The position numbers were made by a program, and so were the translations under genes. A stretch of 64,000 nt of DNA, taken from an uncultured Porphyromonadaceae bacterium. GTDB taxonomy: Bacteria > Bacteroidota > Bacteroidia > Bacteroidales > Muribaculaceae. The DNA is taken from contig CAMWRW010000005.1 in NCBI GenBank assembly GCA_947176755.1, positions 1-64,000 on the forward strand, given 5' to 3'. Positions 47,322-55,828 of this stretch are shown here, in pieces (the first letter of the stretch is position 1; each line of letters starts with the position of its first letter). Below the pieces are notes generated by a model, which had not been told where the DNA came from, searched no databases, and was given only the letters and a program-made list of their open reading frames with translations.

Positions 47322-47927
47322 ATGAGAAGAATCAAAATTTGGAATGACAGCCCTTCTGAATCTCAAGTGAGAGAAGCCGCTGACGTGATAGAAAAGGGTG
47401 GAATTCTGATAATCCCCACCGACACAATGTATGCGCTTGCGTGCGACGCGTTGAATTCAAAGGCTATCGACAGACTCTGCAAGGCGAAAGGCATAAATCC
47501 GGAGAAACAACCCTTGTCAATAATATGCTCCGACATTTCGATGGCTTCCGAATATGCCCGAATTCAGGATGATACCTTCACCCTGATGAGAGGGAATCTT
47601 CCTGGTCCGTTCACATTTCTACTTAAAGCTACATCATCATTGCCTAAGGCTTTCAAAGGGAGGAAAACCGTGGGAATAAGAGTTCCGGATAATAATTTTA
47701 CTCGTCGGCTTGCAGATTACCTCGGACATCCCCTTCTGTCGACATCTATTCCGTATGCCAACGATTCCGATTATGCGATTAACCCTGATCTTATCGCCGA
47801 ATACAACGAGACAAGAGCCGACCTCATGGTTGAAGCAGAAGAAGGGTCAACAGAAGTTTCGGCAATCATTGACTGCACCGGGGAAGAGCCGGTGGTGGTC
47901 CGCGAAGGTATCAGACAATTACACTAA
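47322..47927 (+). CDS. Sua5/YciO/YrdC family protein, YciO subgroup
   Basis: Cytosolic RNA/nucleotide-binding family protein of 201 aa. PTDTMYALACD, LPGPFTFLLK, KTVGIRVPDN, LLSTSIP and PVVVREG are seen. These match the YciO subgroup more than the tRNA threonylcarbamoyladenylate synthase TsaC/YrdC. The TsaC KxR substrate motif is replaced here (CKAKGINPEKQPLS). It may make threonylcarbamoyl-AMP or act on RNA; the role is uncertain. The ATG at 47322 is chosen because it follows the -7 box and matches family starts; the frame extends to 47250. Confidence 0.88.
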   Translation: MRRIKIWNDSPSESQVREAADVIEKGGILIIPTDTMYALACDALNSKAIDRLCKAKGINPEKQPLSIICSDISMASEYARIQDDTFTLMRGNLPGPFTFLLKATSSLPKAFKGRKTVGIRVPDNNFTRRLADYLGHPLLSTSIPYANDSDYAINPDLIAEYNETRADLMVEAEEGSTEVSAIIDCTGEEPVVVREGIRQLH

Positions 47928-48168
47928 ACGCGATATACTCCCCTATCAAAGCCAACACCATCAGTCCGAGAAATACGAAAGCGCAGATTGAAAGATGTGC
48001 GGACACTCTCGGAATCTTAGCGAGATAGACGGAGAGCAGATAACAGAACGCCATCATGAAGGCGAAGAAAAGATCTGCATAGCTCCACCAATATGCTCTT
48101 GGGAAAGAAAGGATAATACCTATCACAACTATAATCATAGCAGCCCAAGCGTAGATTTTCTTTCTCAT
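47911..48168 (-). CDS. Small three-helix membrane protein, unknown
   Basis: Unrecognised protein of 85 aa with three hydrophobic segments: about 5-22 (IYAWAAMIIVVIGIILSF), 30-49 and 60-82. No known motif is seen. Its last 17 bp overlap the end of the convergent YciO-like gene. It lies 20 bp downstream of the C10-prodomain gene on the same strand and may be cotranscribed with it. Confidence 0.65.
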   Translation of the reverse strand: MRKKIYAWAAMIIVVIGIILSFPRAYWWSYADLFFAFMMAFCYLLSVYLAKIPRVSAHLSICAFVFLGLMVLALIGEYIAFSVIV

Positions 48169-48188
48169 TACGAAAATAGTTTCAACAG

Positions 48189-49130
48189 TTAGCGACTAAG
48201 TTTAAGGCCATATACTTTTCCACCTTCGGTGAGGACCATTACGGCATAGAAACCGCTGCCAAGCGACGAAAGATCGAGCGACAACAACGGGGTTCCTTCC
48301 GAATAACGTTCAAGTTTCCAGGTTCCTTCCATACCGTATACCCTGACCATTCTTACGTTTTCGGGAAAAGATATTGAATAGTGGGCTCCTCCGAGATATT
48401 TCACCACCGGACGAGTTGGATTTATCAGTTCTTCGAGTGCGGCCGCTTTCATACGCTCCTCCTCTTCCAGCTCGGAGATAAATGAATTATAGAACTCGAA
48501 CGGCACATCTTCAGCTTCCATTTCGTTTCCAAGCACATCCTCAAGCACATAATCTCGGAACCGCTCCGGATCATACACCGGGAATTCCACCGCGGAAGGA
48601 ATCATAATCCATCCGTTCCGACGATCAATAAGCTCAATAAATTCCTGTTGTTCGTCTGTGAGTGCCTCAAACTCCGGAGTTGAATAAGGGTTATTGAGGA
48701 AAGCATATATAGCCTGCGGCATCTTTTGCCATGCTTCAATGGCCCTGTCAGGTGTCCGGGAGTCATAACGGATAAGTTCTATTTCTCGGGCGTATTGCGT
48801 AAGTAGCTTTTTCTCATCCGCTCCAAGCTTATCTTTATCAAACCGGCCTTTAAGTCCATATCCAAGGACCGGGAAGGCCTTGCTATCAGCTGATATAATC
48901 ACAAATCCTCCTTTCGGATGATTATATACATAGAAAGGAGCGAAAAGTCTGTTGGTGGTCAGCTGCCGACCGTTCCAATGAAGTTTAGGGGCCGCTACAT
49001 GCTCTCCATAGGCTGCATTGAAAAATGTGGCTGCAATTCCTGCGGCCTGTTTCTGCGACACATTCTCAGCATCTGCAAACAGAGCCATCGGCATAGCGGT
49101 CATCACCAGCAGTTTCTTTAGTAATTTCAT
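48189..49130 (-). CDS. Secreted protein with C10/Spi-type prodomain and T9SS-like C-terminus
   Basis: Protein of 313 aa with a signal peptide at about 1-21 (MKLLKKLLVMTAMPMALFADA). Residues about 22-120 resemble the propeptide of streptopain-type C10 proteases and the Spi inhibitor (SQKQAAGIAATFF, FAPFYVYNHPKGGFVIISADSKAFPVLGYGLKG). No C10 catalytic domain with Cys/His follows; residues 125-240 are an acidic, unrecognised region. The last ~70 residues look like a type A type IX secretion sorting domain (LDLSSLGSGFYAVMVLTEGG then KVYGLKLSR). It may be a stand-alone protease inhibitor or a degenerate protease. Confidence 0.75.
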   Translation of the reverse strand: MKLLKKLLVMTAMPMALFADAENVSQKQAAGIAATFFNAAYGEHVAAPKLHWNGRQLTTNRLFAPFYVYNHPKGGFVIISADSKAFPVLGYGLKGRFDKDKLGADEKKLLTQYAREIELIRYDSRTPDRAIEAWQKMPQAIYAFLNNPYSTPEFEALTDEQQEFIELIDRRNGWIMIPSAVEFPVYDPERFRDYVLEDVLGNEMEAEDVPFEFYNSFISELEEEERMKAAALEELINPTRPVVKYLGGAHYSISFPENVRMVRVYGMEGTWKLERYSEGTPLLSLDLSSLGSGFYAVMVLTEGGKVYGLKLSR

Positions 49131-49183
49131 AAAATATTAACGTCTGAGCAGCCTGATTTCTTACTTTTTCCAACCCATTTTCC

Positions 49184-49212
49184 AAAAAAATTGCCCTCAC
49201 TAAGGAGGGCAA
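49184..49212 (-). terminator. Terminator of the MFS transporter gene
   Basis: TTGCCCTC (49191-49198) pairs with GAGGGCAA (49205-49212). On the minus strand it is followed by seven T, 32 bases after the stop. Confidence 0.88.
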
Positions 49213-49243
49213 TCATGCAGGGGTTATATAAAATCGGGAATTA

Positions 49244-50959
49244 TCATAGTTCGGCAGTTGACGCCTCTTCTTCGATAAACTTATCTTCATTCTTGATATT
49301 GGGCAATTCAAGACCGAGATGTTTCTTCGCATCAACAGCCTTCAGCACGAATCCGAGGATAAGAGCGAGAACGCCAAGACAAGCGAGCATCACAAGGGGA
49401 GCCGTGTAATTATAGCTTACGGCAGCCTGCTCAGGAGACAATGCGCCGCTTGCAAGTCCTTCAGTGATTTCGGGATTGGTCTTATCAAGAATCTTACCGA
49501 TAAGCATCGGGAACAACCAGAGACCGATATTTTGAATCCAGAAAATAAGAGCGTATGCAGAGCCTATAATTTTCGCGTCAACAAGTTTAGGAACACTCGG
49601 CCATAAGGATGCCGGAACGAGCGAGAAGGAGGCTCCGAGCACGAGGATGGTGACATAAGCCACAATCACCCCTCCAACAGGACTATTCTTGAACAAGGGA
49701 AGAATGAAAGCAAACGTGAGGTGACAGATGATAAGAAGAAGAGCGCCAAGAATAAGCATCGAGGCCGCCTTTCCCTTATAATCGACATAATTTCCGAGAA
49801 TCGGCGTGATACCGACAGCCAAAAGGGGGAACACGGCGAAGATTGCGGAAGCCGACTGACGCATGAAGCCCATATAGCAATAAATCACGAGAGCTACAAT
49901 CGCAGTGACAAGCATTGCATATTTCACAGGCTTGTTTTTCGAGAAATTGCTTGCGAACGAGGCTACGGCCACAACAATCATAATGATATACTGAACAACA
50001 GTCACCGTATCGGAAGCCCAGAAGGAAGTTGGATCCACATCAGTGAATGTCAGATTACACTGAAGCATGTTGACGGCATACTTCTGGAAGGGGAAGATCG
50101 CTGAATAATAGAGCACGCAAAGGAGCGCCACCACCCAGAAAGCCCAACTTGAGAGAATCTTGCCTATGTCGCTGATCTTGAAAGGTTCGTCTTTTTCCTC
50201 AGCTTCTCCGGACTGTTCGTCAAGTTTCTTATCCATAAAGAAGTAGACAATAAACATTATCAGAGCAATCATCAGGAGGACAACGGCGAAAGCAACCGAA
50301 CGCGCCACGCTGATATCTCCGCCGAGTTCTGCGAAGAGGGGCGAGAAAATCATACATGTTGCGACACCAAGGCGCGCCAAAGCCATTTCGGAACCCATTG
50401 CGAGAGCCATCTCGCGGCCTTTGAACCATTTCACAATACCGCGGCTGACGGTGATACCGGCCATTTCGACGCCACAACCGAAGATCATGAAACCAACGGC
50501 AGAGAGTTTCGCAGAAGCAGGCATTCCCTCGTAGAAGGGAGAGATGCCGAGCTCATCAAAGCCGGGGATATAGTTGAGATGGTTTGTGAACCACACATCG
50601 AGCGAGCTTCCAAGGAATGCATCGGTCAGTGCATACCAGTTGATGGATGCGCCGACCAGCATCACGACTCCCGAGAGGACTGCCGTGAAGCGCACTCCCA
50701 TCTTGTCGAGGATGATTCCTGCAAAGATCAGGAAGAAAATAAATACATTCAGGAATGTTTCCGATCCCTGCATAGTTCCGAACGCAGTGGAATCCCAACC
50801 ACGTGTGCTCTGAAGAAGGTCCTTGATTGGCGACAAAATGTCCATAAAGATATATGAACAGAACATCGCAAACGCCAGGAGGCCAAGTGCCGTCCAGCGC
50901 GCCCACGCCTTGTCGCGCAACAGTTCGACCTTCGACTGCTTCAATGTTACATCTGCCAT
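49244..50959 (-). CDS. Major facilitator superfamily transporter
   Basis: Inner-membrane transporter of 571 aa with about 12 membrane helices and a large charged cytosolic loop near the middle (KKLDEQSGEAEEKDEPFKISDI). The N-terminal half has FAGIILDKMGVRFTAVLSG, an MFS motif A variant, and FGCGVEMAGITVSRGIVKWFKGREMALAMGS, reminiscent of MFSD1-like carriers. The C-terminus is acidic (EDKFIEEEASTAEL). The substrate is unknown. pfp lies upstream on the same strand; the 140-bp gap contains a hairpin. Confidence 0.88.
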   Translation of the reverse strand: MADVTLKQSKVELLRDKAWARWTALGLLAFAMFCSYIFMDILSPIKDLLQSTRGWDSTAFGTMQGSETFLNVFIFFLIFAGIILDKMGVRFTAVLSGVVMLVGASINWYALTDAFLGSSLDVWFTNHLNYIPGFDELGISPFYEGMPASAKLSAVGFMIFGCGVEMAGITVSRGIVKWFKGREMALAMGSEMALARLGVATCMIFSPLFAELGGDISVARSVAFAVVLLMIALIMFIVYFFMDKKLDEQSGEAEEKDEPFKISDIGKILSSWAFWVVALLCVLYYSAIFPFQKYAVNMLQCNLTFTDVDPTSFWASDTVTVVQYIIMIVVAVASFASNFSKNKPVKYAMLVTAIVALVIYCYMGFMRQSASAIFAVFPLLAVGITPILGNYVDYKGKAASMLILGALLLIICHLTFAFILPLFKNSPVGGVIVAYVTILVLGASFSLVPASLWPSVPKLVDAKIIGSAYALIFWIQNIGLWLFPMLIGKILDKTNPEITEGLASGALSPEQAAVSYNYTAPLVMLACLGVLALILGFVLKAVDAKKHLGLELPNIKNEDKFIEEEASTAEL

Positions 50960-51029
50960 AGTCTGAAAGTTGTTAATGCCGATATTCGGCCGTTGCGTTA
51001 TTATTAGTGATTATTAGTTTCAAAACGCA

Positions 51030-51065
51030 TTACCCACCCCGTGTCTAATGACACAGGATGGGTAA
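51030..51065. other. Two-level hairpin between pfp and MFS genes
   Basis: TTACCCA (51030-51036) pairs with TGGGTAA (51059-51065), and inside it GTGTC (51041-51045) pairs with GACAC (51050-51054). The A-run follows on the plus strand, so it is not oriented as a normal minus-strand terminator. It may be a processing site downstream of pfp. Confidence 0.5.
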
Positions 51066-51099
51066 AAATTATTCAGGAATGCCGGGCCGGCCGGTCATT

Positions 51100-52758
51100 T
51101 CAATTGATTTCTTTGCCATGTTCGAGGAGCAGCGTCATCGAGGGACGGTCGCACACTTCGGAGGGACCGAAATACTGGATCGGACCGGGATACTGATAGA
51201 GAGTGTTGAGCGCGAGCGTCTCACGCATTGAAGCGAACTTGAGGTAGGGACGTCCGTGGAGATCAACGAGAGCTTTCTGAATCACAGGTTTCATCTCGCC
51301 CTTGCGGCGCTCCATATTCATCATCATCGTGATGGGGATACCTCCGGCAATCCATTTCTCACTCGGTTCGGTAAGATTGCGGACGCTTGACATGTAACCG
51401 GTAAGACCGGAGTTGATCAGCATCGCGGCATTATATCCGAGCGCATAAGTATAATCTGCATCAAAGTTCGTCGGATCTGCGCAACGTCCTTCATAGCCGA
51501 AGAAGTGGTGCTGAGCATTAAATTTACCGTCATACTGACCTTCGAGGGCCATTTCATCAAGACGCTTGGCAACCATTTCACTGAGAAGCGACTCGGTCTC
51601 GATCAGAGATACCTGAACGTTACCGTGGCTATCACGGTCAAGACTGAGCTGGAGAGCGATATTCTTCGGAAGCGACTTGTAAAGGTCAGCGTTTGCGGGC
51701 GAGAGAAGCGAATGGATTTTCTCAAGTTTATCCATCTCTTCGAGATTTGCAAGCTCCTCATTGTTAGCTTCGATAACATCGTTAAGCTCGCTTATAAGTG
51801 CTTTTACCGAAGGAATGAATTCGATAAGTCCTTCAGGAATCAGAACTGTTCCGAAGTTCCAGCCCAATTTCGCACGCTCTGAGATAACGTAACAGATATA
51901 GCTGACGATATTGTCGAGAGTCATTCTCTTAGCCTGAACCTCCTCGGAGATAATACAGATGTTCGGCTGGGTCTCAAGCGCACATTCAAGAGCGATGTGA
52001 GAAGCGGAACGGCCCATTAACTTGATAAAGTGGTAATATTTCTTTGCTGAGTTGCAGTCGCGCTGGATGTTACCGATAACTTCGCTATAGACCTTGCATG
52101 CGGTGTCGAAACCGAAAGAAGTTTCAATCCATTCATTCTTAAGGTCGCCGTCGATGGTCTTGGGAACTCCAATCACCTGAACTCCGGCACCAATATTTTT
52201 GTAATATTCGGCGAGGACGGCAGCATTAGTGTTGGAGTCGTCACCACCGATGATCACAAGTGCCTTGATGTTGAGTTCTTTAAGAATCTTCAATCCTGCA
52301 TCAAACTGCTCAGGTTTCTCAAGTTTCGTACGACCGGAGCCAATGATATCGAAACCGCCAGTGTTGCGATATTCCTTGATAATACCTGCGGTCAATTCCA
52401 TATACTGATGGTTGATGAACCCGGCAGGGCCCATAAGGAACCCGTAAAGACGGTTCTCTTTATTAAGGCTTTTCAGACCATCGAAAATACCGCTGACCAC
52501 ATTATGTCCGCCGGGAGCCTGGCCTCCGGAAAGAATGATACCAACGTTAAACGGCTCCTCCACACGGATAGGATTCTCATCCTGTTCGAATTCCACGATG
52601 GGCATTCCGTATGTGTGAGGGAACAGGTCCTTGATAGCTGCCTGATCTGCTACCGATTCAGTGGGCTTGCCAAACTTGACTTTTACAGCTCCCTGAAGAT
52701 CTTTGGGGAGCTTGGGCTGGTACTCAGATCTTACTCTCTGAAGCGCACTTTTTTTCAT
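51100..52758 (-). CDS. pfp: PPi-dependent 6-phosphofructokinase, long form
   Basis: Diphosphate--fructose-6-phosphate 1-phosphotransferase of 552 aa, reversible step of glycolysis using PPi instead of ATP. The PPi-type active site GGDDSNTNA is present, together with SGGQAPGGHNV, PKTIDGD and MGRSASHIALE. The long (about 550 aa) form matches plant beta-type and bacterial long PFPs. The ATG at 52758 (MKKSALQRVRSEYQPKLP) is family-like; the frame extends to 52809. A promoter lies about 175-205 bp upstream, so the leader is long. Confidence 0.95.
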   Translation of the reverse strand: MKKSALQRVRSEYQPKLPKDLQGAVKVKFGKPTESVADQAAIKDLFPHTYGMPIVEFEQDENPIRVEEPFNVGIILSGGQAPGGHNVVSGIFDGLKSLNKENRLYGFLMGPAGFINHQYMELTAGIIKEYRNTGGFDIIGSGRTKLEKPEQFDAGLKILKELNIKALVIIGGDDSNTNAAVLAEYYKNIGAGVQVIGVPKTIDGDLKNEWIETSFGFDTACKVYSEVIGNIQRDCNSAKKYYHFIKLMGRSASHIALECALETQPNICIISEEVQAKRMTLDNIVSYICYVISERAKLGWNFGTVLIPEGLIEFIPSVKALISELNDVIEANNEELANLEEMDKLEKIHSLLSPANADLYKSLPKNIALQLSLDRDSHGNVQVSLIETESLLSEMVAKRLDEMALEGQYDGKFNAQHHFFGYEGRCADPTNFDADYTYALGYNAAMLINSGLTGYMSSVRNLTEPSEKWIAGGIPITMMMNMERRKGEMKPVIQKALVDLHGRPYLKFASMRETLALNTLYQYPGPIQYFGPSEVCDRPSMTLLLEHGKEIN

Positions 52759-52930
52759 TATCTTAGTCTCTATATTAGAAGTGATTATATCCTTCCTGTC
52801 AGGCAGCAACGTTTCATAGCGATTCGATTTTTCAACTAACTAAGATGCCGCCATTTCATATCCCGACTTACACAACAAACCAACCGGCGCCGGAGTGGCA
52901 CACGTTGTTGCAACGCCGAAATTTCCGCCG

Positions 52931-52962
52931 CAAAGTTACCTAATTTTTTTTGATTAGCCAAT
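52931..52962 (-). promoter_or_regulatory. Promoter of pfp
   Basis: On the minus strand ATTG (52962-52959), 20 bp, TAACTTTG (52938-52931). The leader would be about 165 nt, the longest for a gene on the minus strand here. Confidence 0.72.
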
Positions 52963-53022
52963 AATAGACGCAAGGTTTTCCAGCCTCCCCCTCCGCGAGG
53001 AATTCCCATTCCGCATCATCTA

Positions 53023-54345
53023 TCATTTATAACGGGAATAAATCTCGACACCCATCTGTTTGGCTTTGCGGATGTCGCTTTCATTATTGGGATCCACACC
53101 ATATTTCGATAACGGAGGTACCACAACCCTTGTGCCGGGACGGATTCTATCCGGGTGCCCAAGAAAACTCTCGTTCTCTTTATAGATATAAGGCCAAAGA
53201 TTGTAGTTGCCATAGTGAGCTTTCGCCATTGTCGTCAGAAACCGTGTATGGCTGATTGTGTCATAGACAACTTGAGACTGTTTTGCTGTGGATTCCGCAT
53301 CAGATACCGGTGTAGGGACCTCCGGAGCATCTTCATAAACAGAAATAGCTGAATCTTCCGATGCCGATGACTTGATAACCTCGCTTTTCCCCGCTTCAAC
53401 AGCTAAGGAATCATCTACAACCGGGGTAGCTTCTGACTTGAACGCCGGGGCGGCAACATAATTGCGCATATAAATATAGACACCGAGCCCTACAAGACAG
53501 CACAAAGCCACGCCGGAAGCAAATCCGGAGAGGAACTTGTAAGTTCCGCGCTTTCTCTTCCTTTCCGGATACAATGATTGAGCAATCCTAACTTCTTCAT
53601 CTACTGATTCATCTTTCAAGTCAGAATCCGAAGCAACGGCTGAGACATCGTCAGATCCTGATTCCTGAGTTGACGCAGATTCAGAATACTCGTTATATAG
53701 CGAATACTCTTCATTACCGGAATTCGATTCAGTATATGTAGCGGAAGAAGAAGAATCATCCTGCGGCGTGGTATCAGACGAATATTGAACGTATAAATCC
53801 TGTGATACTTCCAACTCATCATCAGACGATTCAACAGTTTCCTCCTTATCATTATTGTCATCTGCGGTATTCTTGAGAAGCTCATCCGCGAAGTCGTCGA
53901 CACCTGTTTCCTCATCAATTTCATCCTGAATAAAATCCAGTTTGCCTCCCTCCACAGTGACAATATTTTCATCACCTGCAGAGTGAGCTTCTTCAGAAAT
54001 CGCAACCGAATCGGGGTCAAAGCCATCGTTAAGTTCAATGGTCTCGAACATATCGAATGGAGCGTTGATCTCCTCAGCCAATTCCTTTGACGGTGTAAAA
54101 AGAAGTTTTTTGTGAGCAGCTATTATTACTTCCTCTCCGGTGGAGACATCGACACTTTTCCTCTCCTCAACTTCGGCAACTTTGAACGTGCCGAGCTGGC
54201 GGATGCTGACTTCGCCTTCATCCAGAAGTTTAGACTGAAGAAGAGAAAAAAATTCCCTGATGAAATCTTCGGTCTCTTTACGCGTATCGCCCGTTGCATC
54301 CGCTAAACGGCCAATGATTCCGGGGAGAGTAATTTTTTCACTCAT
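53023..54345 (-). CDS. Membrane-anchored HU-LysM fusion protein
   Basis: Protein of 440 aa with an unusual domain order. Residues 1-95 are an HU/IHF-like DNA-binding domain (LPGIIGRLADATGD, IRQLGTFKVAEVEERKSV, KLLFTPSKELAEEIN). Residues about 100-260 are a very acidic Asp/Glu/Ser linker. A basic cluster ERKRKR (261-266) precedes one membrane helix at about 271-292. Residues about 360-410 form a LysM-like domain (YNLWPYIYKENESF, RIRPGTRVVVP). The positive-inside rule puts HU in the cytosol and LysM in the periplasm. The ATG at 54345 is chosen; a TTG frame starts at 54351. It is 2 bp downstream of an HU gene. Confidence 0.88.
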   Translation of the reverse strand: MSEKITLPGIIGRLADATGDTRKETEDFIREFFSLLQSKLLDEGEVSIRQLGTFKVAEVEERKSVDVSTGEEVIIAAHKKLLFTPSKELAEEINAPFDMFETIELNDGFDPDSVAISEEAHSAGDENIVTVEGGKLDFIQDEIDEETGVDDFADELLKNTADDNNDKEETVESSDDELEVSQDLYVQYSSDTTPQDDSSSSATYTESNSGNEEYSLYNEYSESASTQESGSDDVSAVASDSDLKDESVDEEVRIAQSLYPERKRKRGTYKFLSGFASGVALCCLVGLGVYIYMRNYVAAPAFKSEATPVVDDSLAVEAGKSEVIKSSASEDSAISVYEDAPEVPTPVSDAESTAKQSQVVYDTISHTRFLTTMAKAHYGNYNLWPYIYKENESFLGHPDRIRPGTRVVVPPLSKYGVDPNNESDIRKAKQMGVEIYSRYK

Positions 54346-54347
54346 AA

Positions 54348-54641
54348 TCAAAGATTGTTTTCGTTATTGCGGATCTTTTGTTTTAACAGAGCCGAAGGCC
54401 TGAAGTTTAATGTCAACCGAGGGGGAATGAGGAGTCTTTTGCCTGTAGATGGATGGACCACTACCCTTTCGAGTCGCTTTCGGGGCTCAAAATTGCCAAA
54501 GGAGGGCACGGAGACCGCTGTATCGGATTTCACGGATTCAGAAACGAGATAGGCGAATTCGTCAATCAGAAACTCAATATCCTCTGCCGGCCTGTTCAGG
54601 CGCTTGCACAACTCGTCAATTATATCCTTATGATCTGCCAT
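54348..54641 (-). CDS. HU family DNA-binding protein
   Basis: Histone-like DNA-binding protein of 97 aa. HU features are the helical start (KDIIDELCKRLNRPAEDIEFLIDEFAYLVSESV), FGNFEPRKR, the beta-arm segment RVVVHPSTGKRLLIPPRL and LNFRPSALLKQKI. The HU fold is complete; the arm carries the usual NP-type position as HPSTG. It is cotranscribed with the membrane-anchored HU-LysM gene, whose ATG lies 2 bp after its stop. Confidence 0.93.
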   Translation of the reverse strand: MADHKDIIDELCKRLNRPAEDIEFLIDEFAYLVSESVKSDTAVSVPSFGNFEPRKRLERVVVHPSTGKRLLIPPRLTLNFRPSALLKQKIRNNENNL

Positions 54642-54703
54642 TGGAAGTTAATGTATTCGGGAAATACGCCTGAATGACAAGGGGCGTTCCTCAAGATGAA
54701 CCA

Positions 54704-54735
54704 CAAAGATAATCCACTTCTTGAAACCATCCAAA
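54704..54735 (-). promoter_or_regulatory. Promoter of the HU/HU-LysM operon
   Basis: On the minus strand TTTG (54735-54732), 20 bp, TATCTTTG (54711-54704) is a full match. The leader is about 58 nt. Confidence 0.82.
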
Positions 54736-54756
54736 TTTATCGAATCAAAAGGTTAT

Positions 54757-54793
54757 AAAAACACGCCGACCGATCCTGTGGCGGACGGCCGGC
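54757..54793 (-). terminator. Terminator after the M23-LysM gene
   Basis: CGGCCGGC (54786-54793) pairs with GCCGACCG (54765-54772), with one A-C mismatch. On the minus strand it is followed by GTGTTTTT. It lies about 50 bp after the stop codon. Confidence 0.65.
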
Positions 54794-54840
54794 AATATTT
54801 TATCAATAATTAAAAGGATTAAAATCTTCCTAACAATTAA

Positions 54841-55782
54841 TTATTTAAGTTTCAGAATCTGACCTGCTCGGATTTTATCGGCGTTCGATAGGCCGTTAAG
54901 ACGACGAAGTGTAGTTGCCGACATTCCATAGCTTCTTGCGATAGAGGAAAGCGTGTCACCTTTTTTCACCGTATAGCTTGCGGGATTGGCCGCAGCGGAC
55001 TTGTAGGGATTTTCTTTCTCCGATTTTGCCATCTGACGAGACGGGGCAAAATTGCGGGCCTTCGTGTAAGTTGACTTAGAGAACTGATATGTGTCAGTGT
55101 GAGTCGTTTGGTTAGCGAAGTCGAAGATAGCGGATGGATTGATTGCATACCCCATAAATCGGGTCTCGAAATGGAGGTGCGGTCCGGTGCTTCGACCCGT
55201 GCTTCCGCCAAGACCGATCGGATCTCCGGCTTTTACCACCTGATCAGGCTTAACAAGATGTTTATTAAGGTGACCATAAACCGTCTCAAGCCCGTTTGGG
55301 TGGCGGATAATCACATAGTTACCATAACCCTTGGCTTCATAATTCGTTAGACGGACTTTTCCGTCAAAAGCGGCATAAATAGTGTCGTTCGAACGGATCG
55401 CAAGATCGACTCCCTTGTGCATTCGGCCGAACTTAGCTCGATAGCCGTAGTTGGATGTGATCTTACCGGGACAGGGCATAAAGTAACCGGAAACATCAAT
55501 CGTCTTTGAGTTTGGCACATCAGCCTCTCTGAATGGATTAACCTGTTTGGAATTCCAACCTTCGGTATAGATGTCAAGCTCCGGCTCGATGTCGTCGATA
55601 AGATCGATAAAGGTGTTTTTTTCTACGAGCTTAATCTGGTCCTGACTTTTCGCCTGGCTTGCAAGGAGCTCCTTGTGAGCTTGAGAGTGAGGAGATTTGG
55701 AAGTGATTTTTTGGGCGCTCACGGGAAGGATTGCAAAAGCCGCAATCAAGCATGCGCCCAGTATATTTTTATATTCTATCAT
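54841..55782 (-). CDS. Secreted M23 peptidase with C-terminal LysM domain
   Basis: Peptidoglycan hydrolase of 313 aa. A signal peptide is at about 1-23 (ending PVSAQ). An M23 domain follows (about 110-225) with HKGVD and HLHFE carrying the zinc ligands, so it should be active. A Pro/Lys-rich linker leads to a LysM domain at about 267-313 (ASYTVKKGDTLSSIARSYGM then RIRAGQILKLK-like end) that binds glycan strands. It lies 46 bp downstream of ndk and may be cotranscribed with it. Confidence 0.93.
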   Translation of the reverse strand: MIEYKNILGACLIAAFAILPVSAQKITSKSPHSQAHKELLASQAKSQDQIKLVEKNTFIDLIDDIEPELDIYTEGWNSKQVNPFREADVPNSKTIDVSGYFMPCPGKITSNYGYRAKFGRMHKGVDLAIRSNDTIYAAFDGKVRLTNYEAKGYGNYVIIRHPNGLETVYGHLNKHLVKPDQVVKAGDPIGLGGSTGRSTGPHLHFETRFMGYAINPSAIFDFANQTTHTDTYQFSKSTYTKARNFAPSRQMAKSEKENPYKSAAANPASYTVKKGDTLSSIARSYGMSATTLRRLNGLSNADKIRAGQILKLK

Positions 55783-55828
55783 ATCTAATAATGTTGGCGT
55801 CGGGGAAAGGAAGATCTAATTCCGGAAA

